Origin: Nonomuraea montanisoli
Lineage (GTDB): Bacteria > Actinomycetota > Actinomycetes > Streptosporangiales > Streptosporangiaceae
Direction of reading: 5' to 3'
DNA length: 64,000 nucleotides
Assembly (NCBI RefSeq): GCF_013363975.1
Contig: NZ_JABWGN010000011.1
Span: 401,106 to 465,105, forward strand
Below the pieces are notes generated by a model. It made no database searches. It had not been told where the DNA came from and saw only the letters and a list, made by a program, of their open reading frames with translations. Positions 34,261-42,949 of this stretch are shown one piece after another; position 1 is the stretch's first letter, and the number at the start of each line of letters is the position of its first letter. A program made the position numbers and the translations under genes.

Positions 34261-34915
34261 TCACAATTCGGGCATGCCGGCCGACCGGGCCGACGTGCTT
34301 CGCGCGAACAGCCGATCGGTGTTCCGCATTTCGTGCGCGGGTCCCGCCGCCCGCAGGACGACGTCCAGGACACGGTCGGCGTCCGCAGCGTAGGCGTTGC
34401 TGAACCATGCCTCATTGGCCTCAACGACCGCGAACCGACCGCTGTCAGAGAGGATTCCGACATCGACCACGACAGCGCTCGGCAGCCCGGTCGCCAGGTG
34501 GTTGACCAGCTCAGCGCCGAAGCCGAGCGCGGGATGCCGGAGCGGCAGCGGTGCGCTGTCGAGAACCCCGAAAACGGCGTAGCGGCTCGCGGCGCGCACC
34601 TCGCCATCCAGGATGTGGAGCCGGTACTCCTCAGCGAATGCGACCGGTTCGGCGGACAACACGGGAAGTTCCGCGGAAAGGTCCGATGGCAGACCGGTGC
34701 CGTCCGGACGCACTCCAGCCGGAAAAAGCTTCCCGGCGGCCGGCTTGACGAAGCGAGGGACGCGGTGCCGCCGAGCCTGCCCCAGAGTGATCAGCTCGAT
34801 CCCTTCAGGTCGGCAGGGATCGGAGGTCCGGGCAGGGTGCGCACGTCCAGGCCCCGCCACACAGCCGCCTCTGCCAGAAGCTGTCCCGTCGTGGTCGCGC
34901 GCGGCGGCAGCATGA
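34261..34915 (-). pseudogene. Degenerate ATP-grasp protein
   Basis: The C-terminal part is in one frame: VPRFVKPAAGKLFPAGV, EEYRLHILDGEVRAASRYAV, PSAVVVDVGILSDSGRFAVV and EANEAWFSNAYAADADRVLDVV, an ATP-grasp catalytic domain of the actinobacterial type. The N-terminal start SFMLPPRATTTGQLLAEAAV is in another frame and joins it with about 80 residues missing. Deletion plus frameshift implies loss of function. Confidence 0.65.
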
Positions 34916-35196
34916 ACGATCGACGTGTGGTCACCCCAGGATTCTCCCAGCGCGAAGAGCACCGAGAGGCGATGGTGACGTCACTGTTGGAACGCGTGGC
35001 CCAAGCTGGCGGCGTAGCCGTTAATCCCGGGGGCGATCGCATAGAGGCCGTCGGCTTCCCGGCACAGCCACCGCCATGCCCAGCGACGCGAACGCCGACC
35101 TCCACCAGCGCCCTGACACCACCCGCGCCTTCCAGGACACCTGCTCCGCGGCCCCAAACCGGGACGAACCCGATTCGGAAACTCCTGAAACGACAA
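34916..35196. other. No convincing gene
   Basis: Between the ATP-grasp remnant and the tRNA-Ala hairpin no frame on either strand shows a plausible start or domain. Probably further element debris. Confidence 0.4.
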
Positions 35197-35229
35197 GATC
35201 CCGCCTGATCTCGATGATCAGACGGGATC
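35197..35229. terminator. 14-bp hairpin downstream of tRNA-Ala
   Basis: GATCCCGCCTGATC and GATCAGACGGGATC pair with one mismatch around the loop TCGAT. It lies 40 bases past the 3' end of the tRNA (minus strand), so it is a likely terminator for the tRNA transcript, though without a T tract. Confidence 0.55.
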
Positions 35230-35269
35230 CCGTCAACTTCAGTCCAGCCGTTTCAAGAACGGCCCTAGG

Positions 35270-35343
35270 TGGAGATGAGGGGATTCGAACCCCTGACCCC
35301 TTCGATGCGAACGAAGTGCGCTACCGGACTGCGCTACATCCCC
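35270..35343 (-). tRNA. tRNA-Ala (anticodon CGC)
   Basis: All four arms fold. The acceptor is GGGGATG / CATCTCC with the G3:U70 wobble that marks alanine tRNAs; the D arm is GCGC / GCGC. The anticodon arm is CTTCG-TTCGCAT-CGAAG, anticodon CGC, and the T arm is AGGGG-TTCGAAT-CCCCT. CCA is not encoded. Length is 74 bases. Confidence 0.95.
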
Positions 35344-35410
35344 AAGAACCTCGACCAGATTAGCAAACCTTCAGAGGTCCTCGCGCCACCCACGGCCCCC
35401 ACACCCCGAG

Positions 35411-36046
35411 TCAGTCCCCCACCGCGCGCCGCGGCGGCTCCGCGTACTGGTCGAACAGGACATCCTCCTGCCGCGCCGACAGGTCGATGATCTCCGCCCG
35501 TTCCTCCTCGGCCGCCAGGCGGGCGGTGCGTTCGCGCTGGTCGCGGAGGCGGCGGGCGCGTTCCGCGCGGCCCCGGTCGGCGCGCTCGCGCCGTTCCCGA
35601 TCCACCTGTACGGCGATCCGCAGGAACCCCATGTACGACAGCGCGATGACCACCGAGGGCGCGACCCCCCACCACGGCATCATCTTGACCGCGGCCGTCA
35701 CCACCGAGGCGATCACCAGCAGCCCGGTGAAGAAGAGCAGCCGGCGGCGCCGGGCGACGATGATGGCGCGGCGCTTGGCCCGGAACTGGCGCGGGTCCAC
35801 CCGCTCGCCCTCCACCACCCCGGGCGGCGGGGTGAAGGCGGCCCCCAAGGCCCCCAGGGCGGCACCCGAGCCGCCCCCCTCCTGGGCCTCCAGACGCTCG
35901 AGATCGGGCAACTGGTGCTCGCCGGTGTAGTACTCTTCGAGCTCCGCCAGTTCGGCCAGGTTGGTCTTGTCGCGGCGCAGCCACATGGGCACGAGCACGC
36001 ACAACCACATGACGACGATGGCGAGATAGAGGAGGACGCTGCTCAC
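35411..36046 (-). CDS. SepX/GlpR-like membrane division protein
   Basis: A 211-residue protein: TM1 at residues 3-20 (VLLYLAIVVMWLCVLVPMWL) ending in RRDKTN, a soluble linker with the acidic motif LEEYYTGEHQLPDLERL, two close helices at about 105-150, then a charged coiled coil rich in Arg and Glu. This layout matches the actinobacterial division proteins SepX (Streptomyces) and GlpR (Corynebacterium), the membrane partner of a MoeA-like Glp. A moeA/glp gene lies four genes upstream, as in the known conserved cluster. The GTG start 36046 has GGAGG. Confidence 0.75.
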   Translation of the reverse strand: MSSVLLYLAIVVMWLCVLVPMWLRRDKTNLAELAELEEYYTGEHQLPDLERLEAQEGGGSGAALGALGAAFTPPPGVVEGERVDPRQFRAKRRAIIVARRRRLLFFTGLLVIASVVTAAVKMMPWWGVAPSVVIALSYMGFLRIAVQVDRERRERADRGRAERARRLRDQRERTARLAAEEERAEIIDLSARQEDVLFDQYAEPPRRAVGD

Positions 36047-36170
36047 GGCCACCTCCGGGCACGACGAAGACACCCGTGTGTCGTCGGCGTCTTCGATGTG
36101 CTCACGTCACGCACCGTAAGACCGCGTGTCACTGATTGACGAGCATTCGGTGCGGTGTGTCGCGAGATCG

Positions 36171-36815
36171 TCAAACCTCTTCTACCGGAGACCCGCCGTG
36201 AGAGGCCGACTCGCGAGCGCGCCGCCACTGCACGAGCAGGCCGCCGGGACAGTCCTCGACGGTCAACGCGTAACAGATGTGATCGCGCCAGGCTCCGTCG
36301 ATGTGGAGCTGGCGGCGACGAATGCCTTCTTCCCGGAATCCGAGCTTCTCAACCACCCTGCGACTGGCCTGGTTCTCGGGGCGGATGTTGGCCTCCAGGC
36401 GGTGCAGGCCGGTGGTGAAGAAGCAGTGGTCGACGGCCATGGCCAGCGCCGTGGGCGTGATGCCCCGGCCGGCGAGGGCGCCGTCGATCCAGTACCCCAC
36501 CTGGGCCGAGCGGGCCGAGCCCCAGACGATGGCGCCGACGGTCAGTTGTCCGGCGAACCGGCCACCGTACGTGATCACCCACGGTAGCGCCAGACCCTGC
36601 CTGGCCTCGCGGCGAAGGGTGCCGACCATGGAGACGTACGGGCCCAGACCGGTACGGAACAGCGGCGTCTCCGGGTTGCTGGGCTCCCACGGGCGCAGCC
36701 AGTCGGCGTTGCGCACCCGCGTGTCACGCCACACGCGCACATCGGCCAGCCGCAGCGGCCGGAGGCCTACGGGCCCCTCTTCCAGGGTCGCCGGCCAGCC
36801 ACGAAGTCGATCCAC
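36171..36815 (-). CDS. GNAT acetyltransferase, RimJ/RimL type
   Basis: A 214-residue GNAT enzyme. Family marks: VGLRPLRLADVRVWRDTR at the start, SAQVGYWIDGALAGRGITPTAL (acetyl-CoA binding loop), LHRLEANIRPENQASRRVVEKLGF and RDHICYALTVED. It resembles ribosomal-protein N-acetyltransferases RimJ. It sits between mogA and the sepX/glpR-like gene in a cluster conserved in actinobacteria. The start is GTG 36815. Confidence 0.87.
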   Translation of the reverse strand: MDRLRGWPATLEEGPVGLRPLRLADVRVWRDTRVRNADWLRPWEPSNPETPLFRTGLGPYVSMVGTLRREARQGLALPWVITYGGRFAGQLTVGAIVWGSARSAQVGYWIDGALAGRGITPTALAMAVDHCFFTTGLHRLEANIRPENQASRRVVEKLGFREEGIRRRQLHIDGAWRDHICYALTVEDCPGGLLVQWRRARESASHGGSPVEEV

Positions 36816-36855
36816 CCCCTCATCATCCCCCCATCAGGGACGCCGCCGCCACGGA

Positions 36856-37380
36856 TCAGGGCGAGCCCAGGTGATCGTGATCAGAGCGCGGGTGATCGTC
36901 GCCGGAACGCGGGTGATCGCCGCCGTTGATCTGCTCCACCGCGTGCCGGAGAACGGGAGCGAGGACGGCGACGCCGTCGCGCACACCTCCGGTGGAGCCG
37001 GGGAGATTGACGATCAGCGTACGTCCGGCCTGTCCGGCGAGGCCGCGGGACAGAATCGAGGTGGGAACTTTGTCGCGGTTCGCCTGCCTGATCGCCTCGG
37101 CTATGCCGGGAATTTCCCGAGAAATCACTCGGGCGGTCATCTCCGGCGTGCGGTCGGTGGGCGTCAGTCCCGTCCCGCCCGTCGTCACGATCACGTCGTA
37201 CGACGCCGCGACCCCGTCACGCAGCGCCGCCTCCACGGGTTCGCCGTCCGGCACCACCACGGGCCCGTCCACGGCGCATCCGGCCTCCTCCAGCAGGGAC
37301 ACCAGCAGCGGCCCCGACCGGTCCTCGTACACCCCGGCCGACGCCCGGTTCGACACCGTCACCACCAGCGCTCGGGTCAT
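36856..37380 (-). CDS. mogA: Molybdopterin adenylyltransferase, MogA/MoaB type
   Basis: A 174-residue MoCF-biosynthesis protein that adenylates molybdopterin. Signature VTTGGTGLTPTDRTPEMT and the substrate loop RTLIVNLPGSTGGVRDGV are present. The C-terminus carries an unusual Asp/His-rich tail (GDHPRSGDDHPRSDHDH) made by a short DNA repeat (the string GCGGGTGATCG). It is followed by rimJ-like and preceded by moaC on the same strand. Confidence 0.9.
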   Translation of the reverse strand: MTRALVVTVSNRASAGVYEDRSGPLLVSLLEEAGCAVDGPVVVPDGEPVEAALRDGVAASYDVIVTTGGTGLTPTDRTPEMTARVISREIPGIAEAIRQANRDKVPTSILSRGLAGQAGRTLIVNLPGSTGGVRDGVAVLAPVLRHAVEQINGGDHPRSGDDHPRSDHDHLGSP

Positions 37381-37420
37381 CGCCGCACCCCCCGGACCAC
37401 CGTCACCACCAGCGCACGGG

Positions 37421-37894
37421 TCACGGCCGCGTCCAGTGACCGGTCTTGCCGCCCGTCTTCTCCTCCACCCGCACATCGGTGATCACCGCGGCCGGGTCCA
37501 CCGCCTTCACCATGTCGATCAACGCCAGCGCGGCCACCGACACCGCGGTCAGCGCCTCCATCTCCACACCGGTACGGTCGGCGGTCTTCACCCGGCAGGT
37601 GATCGCCACGCCCTGGTCCTCGACGTCGAGCGTCACCTTCACACCGTGCAGCGCGATCGGATGGCAGAGCGGGATGAGATCGGGTGTCCGCTTCGCCCCC
37701 ATGATGCCGGCGATGCGCGCCACGCCCAGCGCGTCGCCCTTGGGCACCTCGCCCGACCGCAGCAGCGCCACGGCCTCCGCCGACAGCAGCACGCGTCCCG
37801 TGGCCACGGCCGCGCGCGCCCCGACGTCCTTGCCCGAAACGTCCACCATGCGTGCCGCACCTGTCTCGTCCAGGTGCGTGAACTCACTCGCCAA
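37421..37894 (-). CDS. moaC: Cyclic pyranopterin monophosphate synthase
   Basis: A 157-residue MoaC. Visible motifs: THLDETGAARMVDVSGKD, IMGAKRTPDLIPLCHPI, TGVEMEALTAVSVAALALID and MVKAVDP with the catalytic Lys. It makes cPMP in molybdenum-cofactor synthesis. The start is TTG 37894 with the site AGGTGACC, 11 bases downstream of the moeA stop, so it is in the same operon. Confidence 0.93.
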   Translation of the reverse strand: MASEFTHLDETGAARMVDVSGKDVGARAAVATGRVLLSAEAVALLRSGEVPKGDALGVARIAGIMGAKRTPDLIPLCHPIALHGVKVTLDVEDQGVAITCRVKTADRTGVEMEALTAVSVAALALIDMVKAVDPAAVITDVRVEEKTGGKTGHWTRP

Positions 37895-37905
37895 AGGTCA
37901 CCTTC

Positions 37906-39093
37906 TCACAGGGGGATCACCTCGACGGCCGTGCCCGCCGGCACCTCCGTCACGTCCTCGGGCACCACGATGAGCGCGTTCGCCGTGGCCAGCGCCGCGA
38001 GCTGGTGCGACCCCTGTCCGCGTACCGGCGTCACGGTGCCGTCCTCGTCGAGCACGCCGCGAAGGAACGAGCGCCGTCCCGCCGGCGACTTCAGCGGGCC
38101 GACGACGTACGCGGTCTCGGTCCTGGGCGGCCCGGCCTCCAGGCCGCGCATCTTCCGCAGCGCCGGCCGTACGAACAGCATGAACGACACGAACGACGAG
38201 ACCGGATTGCCGGGCAGCGCGAAGATCGGCACCTGGTCCTCGCCCACGACGCCGAACCCCTGCGGCATGCCCGGCTGCATCGCGACCTTCTCGAACCGGA
38301 CCGTGCCGAGCGGCGAGAGCGCCTCCTTGACCGGCTCGTACGCGCCCATGGAGACACCGCCGCTGGTGATGACGGCGTCGGCGCGCAGGAGCTGCGCGTC
38401 GAGCTGGTCGATGAACGCCCCCGGGTCGTCGCCCACGGTGGGCGCCCGGAAGCCCTCGCCGCCGGCGGCGCGTACCGCCGCGGTGAGGGCGAAGCTGTTG
38501 GAATCCCAGATCTGGCCGGGCTGGAGCGGGGTGCCCGGCTCGGCCAGCTCGGCGCCCGTGGACAGCACGACGACCCGCGGCAGCGGGCGCGCCAGCACGC
38601 GCCGGCGGCCCACCCCCGCGATGATGCCGAGCTGGGCGGGGCCGATCACGGTGCCCTGCTCCAGCACGACCTCGCCGGCGTTCACGTCCTCGCCGGCCCG
38701 GCGGATCGCGTTGCCCTCGGGGGCCGAGCGCTGGATCGTGACCGTGACCGTGCCGCCGTCGGTCCACTCCACCGGTACGACGGTGTCGGCGCCGGCGGGC
38801 ACGGGCGCGCCCGTCATGATCCGTACCGCGTGCCCGGGCCCGACGGCCCGAAGCTGGTCGGACCCGGCGGCCACGTCGTCGATCACCGGCAGCGTGGCCG
38901 GCACCTCGGCGAGGTCGGCGGCCCGCACGGCGTAGCCGTCCATGGCCGAGTTGTCGAACGGCGGCAGCGGCACCGGCGCGATCACGTCCTCGGCCAGCGT
39001 CGCGCCCAGCGCCCGTTCGAGCTCCAGCTCCAAGGGCGCCAGCGGACGTACGGTGGCCAGGATCTCGGCCAGATGCGCGTCAACCGACTTCAT
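37906..39093 (-). CDS. moeA: MoeA-like molybdopterin molybdotransferase / Glp
   Basis: A 395-residue MoeA/gephyrin E-domain protein. Motifs: PLPPFDNSAMDGYAVRAADL, PVPAGADTVVPVE, VVVLSTGAELAEPGT, VITSGGVSMGAYEPVKE and IFALPGNPVSSFVSFMLFV. In this conserved cluster (galU, moeA, moaC, mogA, rimJ, sepX/glpR) the actinobacterial MoeA-like protein is known in Corynebacterium as Glp, an FtsZ-linked division factor that binds GlpR. Whether this copy inserts molybdenum, acts in division, or both cannot be decided from sequence. Confidence 0.9.
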   Translation of the reverse strand: MKSVDAHLAEILATVRPLAPLELELERALGATLAEDVIAPVPLPPFDNSAMDGYAVRAADLAEVPATLPVIDDVAAGSDQLRAVGPGHAVRIMTGAPVPAGADTVVPVEWTDGGTVTVTIQRSAPEGNAIRRAGEDVNAGEVVLEQGTVIGPAQLGIIAGVGRRRVLARPLPRVVVLSTGAELAEPGTPLQPGQIWDSNSFALTAAVRAAGGEGFRAPTVGDDPGAFIDQLDAQLLRADAVITSGGVSMGAYEPVKEALSPLGTVRFEKVAMQPGMPQGFGVVGEDQVPIFALPGNPVSSFVSFMLFVRPALRKMRGLEAGPPRTETAYVVGPLKSPAGRRSFLRGVLDEDGTVTPVRGQGSHQLAALATANALIVVPEDVTEVPAGTAVEVIPL

Positions 39094-39116
39094 CGCGATC
39101 CCCCCGCTCGGCCGGC

Positions 39117-40019
39117 TCAGCCGACCTCGTTGAGGAACTCGCGCAGCCACGGCACGAACTCCGGCGCCAGGTCCTCCCGATCGGCCGCGAACTTCACCAC
39201 GGTGCGCAGATAGTCCAGCTTGTCGCCGGTGTCGTAACGGCGCCCGCGGAACAGCACGCCGTGAACCGGACCGCCCTCCCCGGAGCCGCGCCCGGCCAGC
39301 GTGCGCAGCGCGTCGGTGAGCTGGATCTCGTTGCCGCGCCCGGGGGCGGTGTTCTCCAGCACCTCGAACACGGCCGGGTCGATGACGTACCGGCCGATGA
39401 TCGCCCAGTTGGACGGCGCCTCGTCCACCGGCGGCTTCTCCACCAGGTCCGTCACGCGTACCACGTCGGACTCGTCGGTCGGCGCGATCGTCGCCACGCC
39501 GTACAGCGAGACCTGCTCCTTCGGCACCTCCATCAGCGCGATCACGCTGCCGCCATACGTGTTGCGCACCTCGATCATGCGCTTGAGCAGCGGGTCACGG
39601 TAGTCGATCAGGTCATCGCCGAGCAGGCAGGCGAACGGGTGGTCGCCCACGTGCTGCTTGGCGCACAACACCGCGTGGCCGAGGCCCTTCGGCTCGCCCT
39701 GCCGTACATAGTGCAGCGTGGCAAGTGAGGCGGGCTCGCGAACCTGGGACAACCGGTGCTCGTCACCCTTGGCCTCAAGCACCTCCTCCAGCTCGAACGC
39801 GCGGTCGAAGTGGTCCTCGATCGACCGCTTGTTCTTGCCCGTCACCATGAGGACGTCGAGCAGACCGGCGGAGGCGGCCTCCTCGACGACATACTGGATG
39901 GCGGGCTTGTCGACGATGGGCAACATCTCCTTGGGTGTCGCCTTGGTCGCCGGAAGGAACCGGGTGCCCAGACCCGCGGCGGGCACGACGGCTTTCGTCA
40001 CAGGGTCGAAGTCAGCCAT
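39117..40019 (-). CDS. galU: UTP-glucose-1-phosphate uridylyltransferase
   Basis: A 300-residue GalU. The nucleotide loop AVVPAAGLGTRFLPATKATPKEMLPIVDKPAIQ and the later VEKPPVDEAPSNWAIIGRYV and DTGDKLDYLRTVV are diagnostic. It makes UDP-glucose for envelope glycans and trehalose. It is 23 bases upstream of moeA on the same strand and divergent from the 5-FCL gene. Confidence 0.95.
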   Translation of the reverse strand: MADFDPVTKAVVPAAGLGTRFLPATKATPKEMLPIVDKPAIQYVVEEAASAGLLDVLMVTGKNKRSIEDHFDRAFELEEVLEAKGDEHRLSQVREPASLATLHYVRQGEPKGLGHAVLCAKQHVGDHPFACLLGDDLIDYRDPLLKRMIEVRNTYGGSVIALMEVPKEQVSLYGVATIAPTDESDVVRVTDLVEKPPVDEAPSNWAIIGRYVIDPAVFEVLENTAPGRGNEIQLTDALRTLAGRGSGEGGPVHGVLFRGRRYDTGDKLDYLRTVVKFAADREDLAPEFVPWLREFLNEVG

Positions 40020-40043
40020 GAGTAGACCCTAGTGGAGGGACCT

Positions 40044-40613
40044 GTGGACAAGCTGAACCTGCGTCGCGAACTGATGGCGTCACGTGCCTCACTCTCCCCC
40101 GAACAGCTACGGACGAACGCCTCCAAAGTACGCGAAACACTGCTCGACCAGCCGTGGGTCCAGATGGCCGGGCTCGTCGCCTGCTACTGGTCGATGGGCA
40201 CGGAGCCGGAGACGCACGGGCTGGTGTACGCGCTGTGGAAGCACGGGGCGACGGTGATCCTGCCCGTGCTGAAGGAGGACAACGACCTCGACTGGGCGGT
40301 GTACGACGGCCCCGACACCCTGGCCCCGGGGCGGTACGGGGTGATGGAGCCGGTCGACACCCGCCGCGGCGTCGACGCGATCCGCACCGCCGCGCTGGTC
40401 ATCGTCCCGGCGCTGGCCGTGGACCGGCTGACCGGGGTACGGCTGGGCCGCGGGGGCGGTTCGTACGACCGCGCCCTGGCCCGTGTCGGCCCCAACGTGC
40501 CCACCGTCGCGCTGCTCCACCCCGGAGAGCTCGTCGAGGGCGTCCCCGCCGAGCCGCATGACCAGCGGGTGCGCTGGGCGATCACCCCTCGGGAACTCAC
40601 TAGGCTTATGTGA
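40044..40613 (+). CDS. 5-formyltetrahydrofolate cyclo-ligase
   Basis: A 189-residue ATP-dependent ligase converting 5-formyl-THF to 5,10-methenyl-THF. Motifs: NLRRELMASRASLSPEQLR at the start, SMGTEPETHGLVY (formyl-THF site) and VRLGRGGGSYDRALA (nucleotide site). The start GTG 40044 follows GGAGGGA. It is divergent from galU as in many actinobacteria and nearly abuts the antiporter gene. Confidence 0.92.
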   Translation: MDKLNLRRELMASRASLSPEQLRTNASKVRETLLDQPWVQMAGLVACYWSMGTEPETHGLVYALWKHGATVILPVLKEDNDLDWAVYDGPDTLAPGRYGVMEPVDTRRGVDAIRTAALVIVPALAVDRLTGVRLGRGGGSYDRALARVGPNVPTVALLHPGELVEGVPAEPHDQRVRWAITPRELTRLM

Positions 40614-40636
40614 CCGAACGTGCGAGAGGGGGCCAG

Positions 40637-42142
40637 ATGCCACTGGATGTCTGGCTCCTGATCGGTGCGGCGATCGTCATCGCCGCCATCGCGTCCGTAC
40701 GGGTCGCGCACCGCAGCGGACTGCCCAGCCTGCTCCTGTTCCTGGGGTTCGGGCTGGTCCTGGGCGAGGCCGGGGTCGGCATCCCGTTCGACAACCCCGA
40801 CCTGGCCAAGCAGATCGGCATGACCGCCCTGGCCGTGATCCTGGCCGAGGGTGGTCTGACCACGACCTGGAGCCACGTGCGGCGGGCGGTGCCGCTGGCG
40901 CTGATCCTCGCCACCGTGGGCGTCGCGGTCAGCATCGTGGTACTGGCACTGGCCGTCCACCTGCTGCTCGGGTTCGAGCCGATCACGGCGCTCATCCTCG
41001 GCGCGGTGCTCGCGCCCACCGACGCCGCCGCCGTCTTCTCCGTGCTGCGCCGGCTGCCGCTGCCGCCCCGGCTGGCGGGCGTGCTGGAGGCCGAGTCCGG
41101 CTTCAACGACGCCCCGACCGTGATCGCCGTCGTCTTGCTGAGCGCGACGGCCCACACGACGCCGTCGATCGGCACGTTCCTGCTGCAGACCGGGGTCGAG
41201 CTGGTCATCGGCGCCGCCGTCGGCCTGGCCGTGGGGCCCGCCGGCGCGTACGCGCTGCGCCGCGTGGCGCTGCCCGCCTCGGGCCTGTACCCGATCGCCG
41301 TGCTGGCGCTGACCTTCGTCTCGTACGGCGGCGCCGTGCTGCTGCACGGCTCCGGCTTCCTGGCGATCTACCTGACCGCACTGATCCTCGGCAACTCCCG
41401 GCTGCCGCACCGGGCGGCGACCAGGGGTTTCGCCGAGGGGGCGGCGTGGCTGGCGCAGATCGGGCTGTTCGTCATGCTGGGACTGCTGGCCAGCCCCTCG
41501 GAGATGCCGTCGTCGATCATCCCCGGCCTGATCGCCGGGACCGCGCTGGTGCTGCTGGCCCGGCCGGCGTCCGTGCTGGTCAGCTCGGTGCTGGCGCGGG
41601 TGGCGCGGATCGCGAAGGTGAGCCTGCGGGAGCAGGCGTTCCTGTCGTGGGCGGGGCTGCGCGGCGCCATCCCGATCGTGCTGGCGACCATCCCGTGGGC
41701 CGAGGGCGTGTACGGGTCGAAGGACATCTTCAACGAGGTGTTCATCATCGTGATCGTGTTCACGCTGGTGCAGGGGCCGACGCTGCCGTTCGTGGCCCGG
41801 GTGCTGGGCGTGGCCGCGCCGGGCGAGGCGCACGACCTGGAGGTCGAGGCGGCGCCGCTGGAGGAGCTCCAGGCCGACCTGCTGCAGGTACGGATCCCGC
41901 CCGGCTCCGGGCTGCACGGTGTGGAGGTGTTCGAACTCCGGCTCCCGGCCGGGGCCCAGGTGACGCTCGTGGTGCGGGACGGCAAGTCGTTCGTCCCGTC
42001 GGACACGACCCGGGTCCGGACCGACGACCAACTGCTGGTGGTGACCACGGCGGCCTGCCGGGACCAGGTGGAGCGGCGTCTGCGGGCGGTCAGCCGCAGG
42101 GGCAAGCTGGCCGGCTGGTACGGGGAACGCGGCCTGGAGTAG
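40637..42142 (+). CDS. CPA1 cation/proton antiporter with TrkA-C domain (NhaP2-like)
   Basis: A 501-residue antiporter with about 12-13 helices. The core shows ALILGAVLAPTDAAAVFSVLRRL and LEAESGFNDAPTVIAVVLL (the ND pair of the antiporter site) and LSWAGLRGAIPIVLAT. After about residue 400 a cytoplasmic RCK_C/TrkA-C domain (SGLHGVEVFELRLPAGAQV) probably binds a nucleotide or cation. The start ATG 40637 has GAGAGGGGG; GTG 40610 is an alternative. Confidence 0.9.
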   Translation: MPLDVWLLIGAAIVIAAIASVRVAHRSGLPSLLLFLGFGLVLGEAGVGIPFDNPDLAKQIGMTALAVILAEGGLTTTWSHVRRAVPLALILATVGVAVSIVVLALAVHLLLGFEPITALILGAVLAPTDAAAVFSVLRRLPLPPRLAGVLEAESGFNDAPTVIAVVLLSATAHTTPSIGTFLLQTGVELVIGAAVGLAVGPAGAYALRRVALPASGLYPIAVLALTFVSYGGAVLLHGSGFLAIYLTALILGNSRLPHRAATRGFAEGAAWLAQIGLFVMLGLLASPSEMPSSIIPGLIAGTALVLLARPASVLVSSVLARVARIAKVSLREQAFLSWAGLRGAIPIVLATIPWAEGVYGSKDIFNEVFIIVIVFTLVQGPTLPFVARVLGVAAPGEAHDLEVEAAPLEELQADLLQVRIPPGSGLHGVEVFELRLPAGAQVTLVVRDGKSFVPSDTTRVRTDDQLLVVTTAACRDQVERRLRAVSRRGKLAGWYGERGLE

Positions 42143-42289
42143 GCGCACTGTCCGGGACGTTCGCTGACGGCACCCCAGGCAAGGCGCAGGGAAGGCGATG
42201 CCCAGGTACTGGAATAGCCGATTGACCGGATCGGTTACCATTAGCAGTCGCACAGCTCGAGTGCCAAAGCAAGCCTGAAGGAGGAGCGC

Positions 42290-42613
42290 GTGCCGACCTA
42301 CCAGTACGCCTGCAACGACTGCGGTGAGCAGCTCGAGGTCGTCCAGAAGTTCACCGATGACGCGCTGACCGTCTGCCCCGCCTGCCAGGGCAACCTGCGC
42401 AAGGTGTTCTCGGCGGTGGGCATCGTGTTCAAGGGCTCGGGCTTCTACCGTACGGACAGCCGCTCGTCGTCGTCCTCTTCCCCCGCCTCTTCGTCGTCGT
42501 CCTCTACCTCGTCGTCCTCGTCGAGCAAGAGCGAGTCGTCTGCGGGCAAGAGCGAGTCGTCGTCCTCGTCCTCCTCCAGCTCGACCCCGGCAGCGTCCGC
42601 CGCCACGAACTGA
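42290..42613 (+). CDS. FmdB-family zinc ribbon protein with poly-Ser tail
   Basis: A 107-residue protein. The first 60 residues are a canonical FmdB zinc ribbon: PTYQYACNDCGEQLEVVQKF, CPACQG and VFKGSGFYRTDSR. The remainder is almost only Ser, with a few Lys, Glu, Pro and Ala, encoded mainly by TCG/TCC/TCT runs. The tail is unusually long and pure, so its length is probably polymorphic. The GTG start has GAAGGAGGAGCGC. The gene commonly lies near moeA/galU/5-FCL in actinobacteria. Confidence 0.9.
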   Translation: MPTYQYACNDCGEQLEVVQKFTDDALTVCPACQGNLRKVFSAVGIVFKGSGFYRTDSRSSSSSSPASSSSSSTSSSSSSKSESSAGKSESSSSSSSSSTPAASAATN

Positions 42614-42949
42614 CCGGAGCTCCTTCCGCAGCGGTGCGCCGGCCAGCCCGGCGGCCGCCGCCACGAACGGCCCCACCCTCGCGTCCGAGCCACCGCCCTG
42701 CACCGACAGGGCTGGGGGACGTCCGGCACGGCATCCTTGTCGAGACGGATCCCCGCCTCGAGACCACCTGGCATCAGGGTCGGGCCTTCAGTCCGCGTCC
42801 ACGAGGTCTCCGCGTCCGAGGATCATATCGACCGGAGACCTCTTGGCTTGTGCCGCCAGGAAGGCGCGGACGCCACGCCCCGTCGGGGTTGTCGGCGGCC
42901 GAAGCCGCCTCCAGGTCCATGGAGAATGACCTGTTCGCGACTCCCGCCT
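42614..42949. other. No convincing gene
   Basis: The stretch after fmdB has long open frames on both strands only because it is GC-rich. No start, domain or natural amino-acid composition is seen. Confidence 0.45.

Noticed and set aside
42445..42774. Acidic minus-strand frame opposite the fmdB serine tail
   Set aside because: It is the mirror of the Ser codons (poly Asp/Glu) and has no start or domain.
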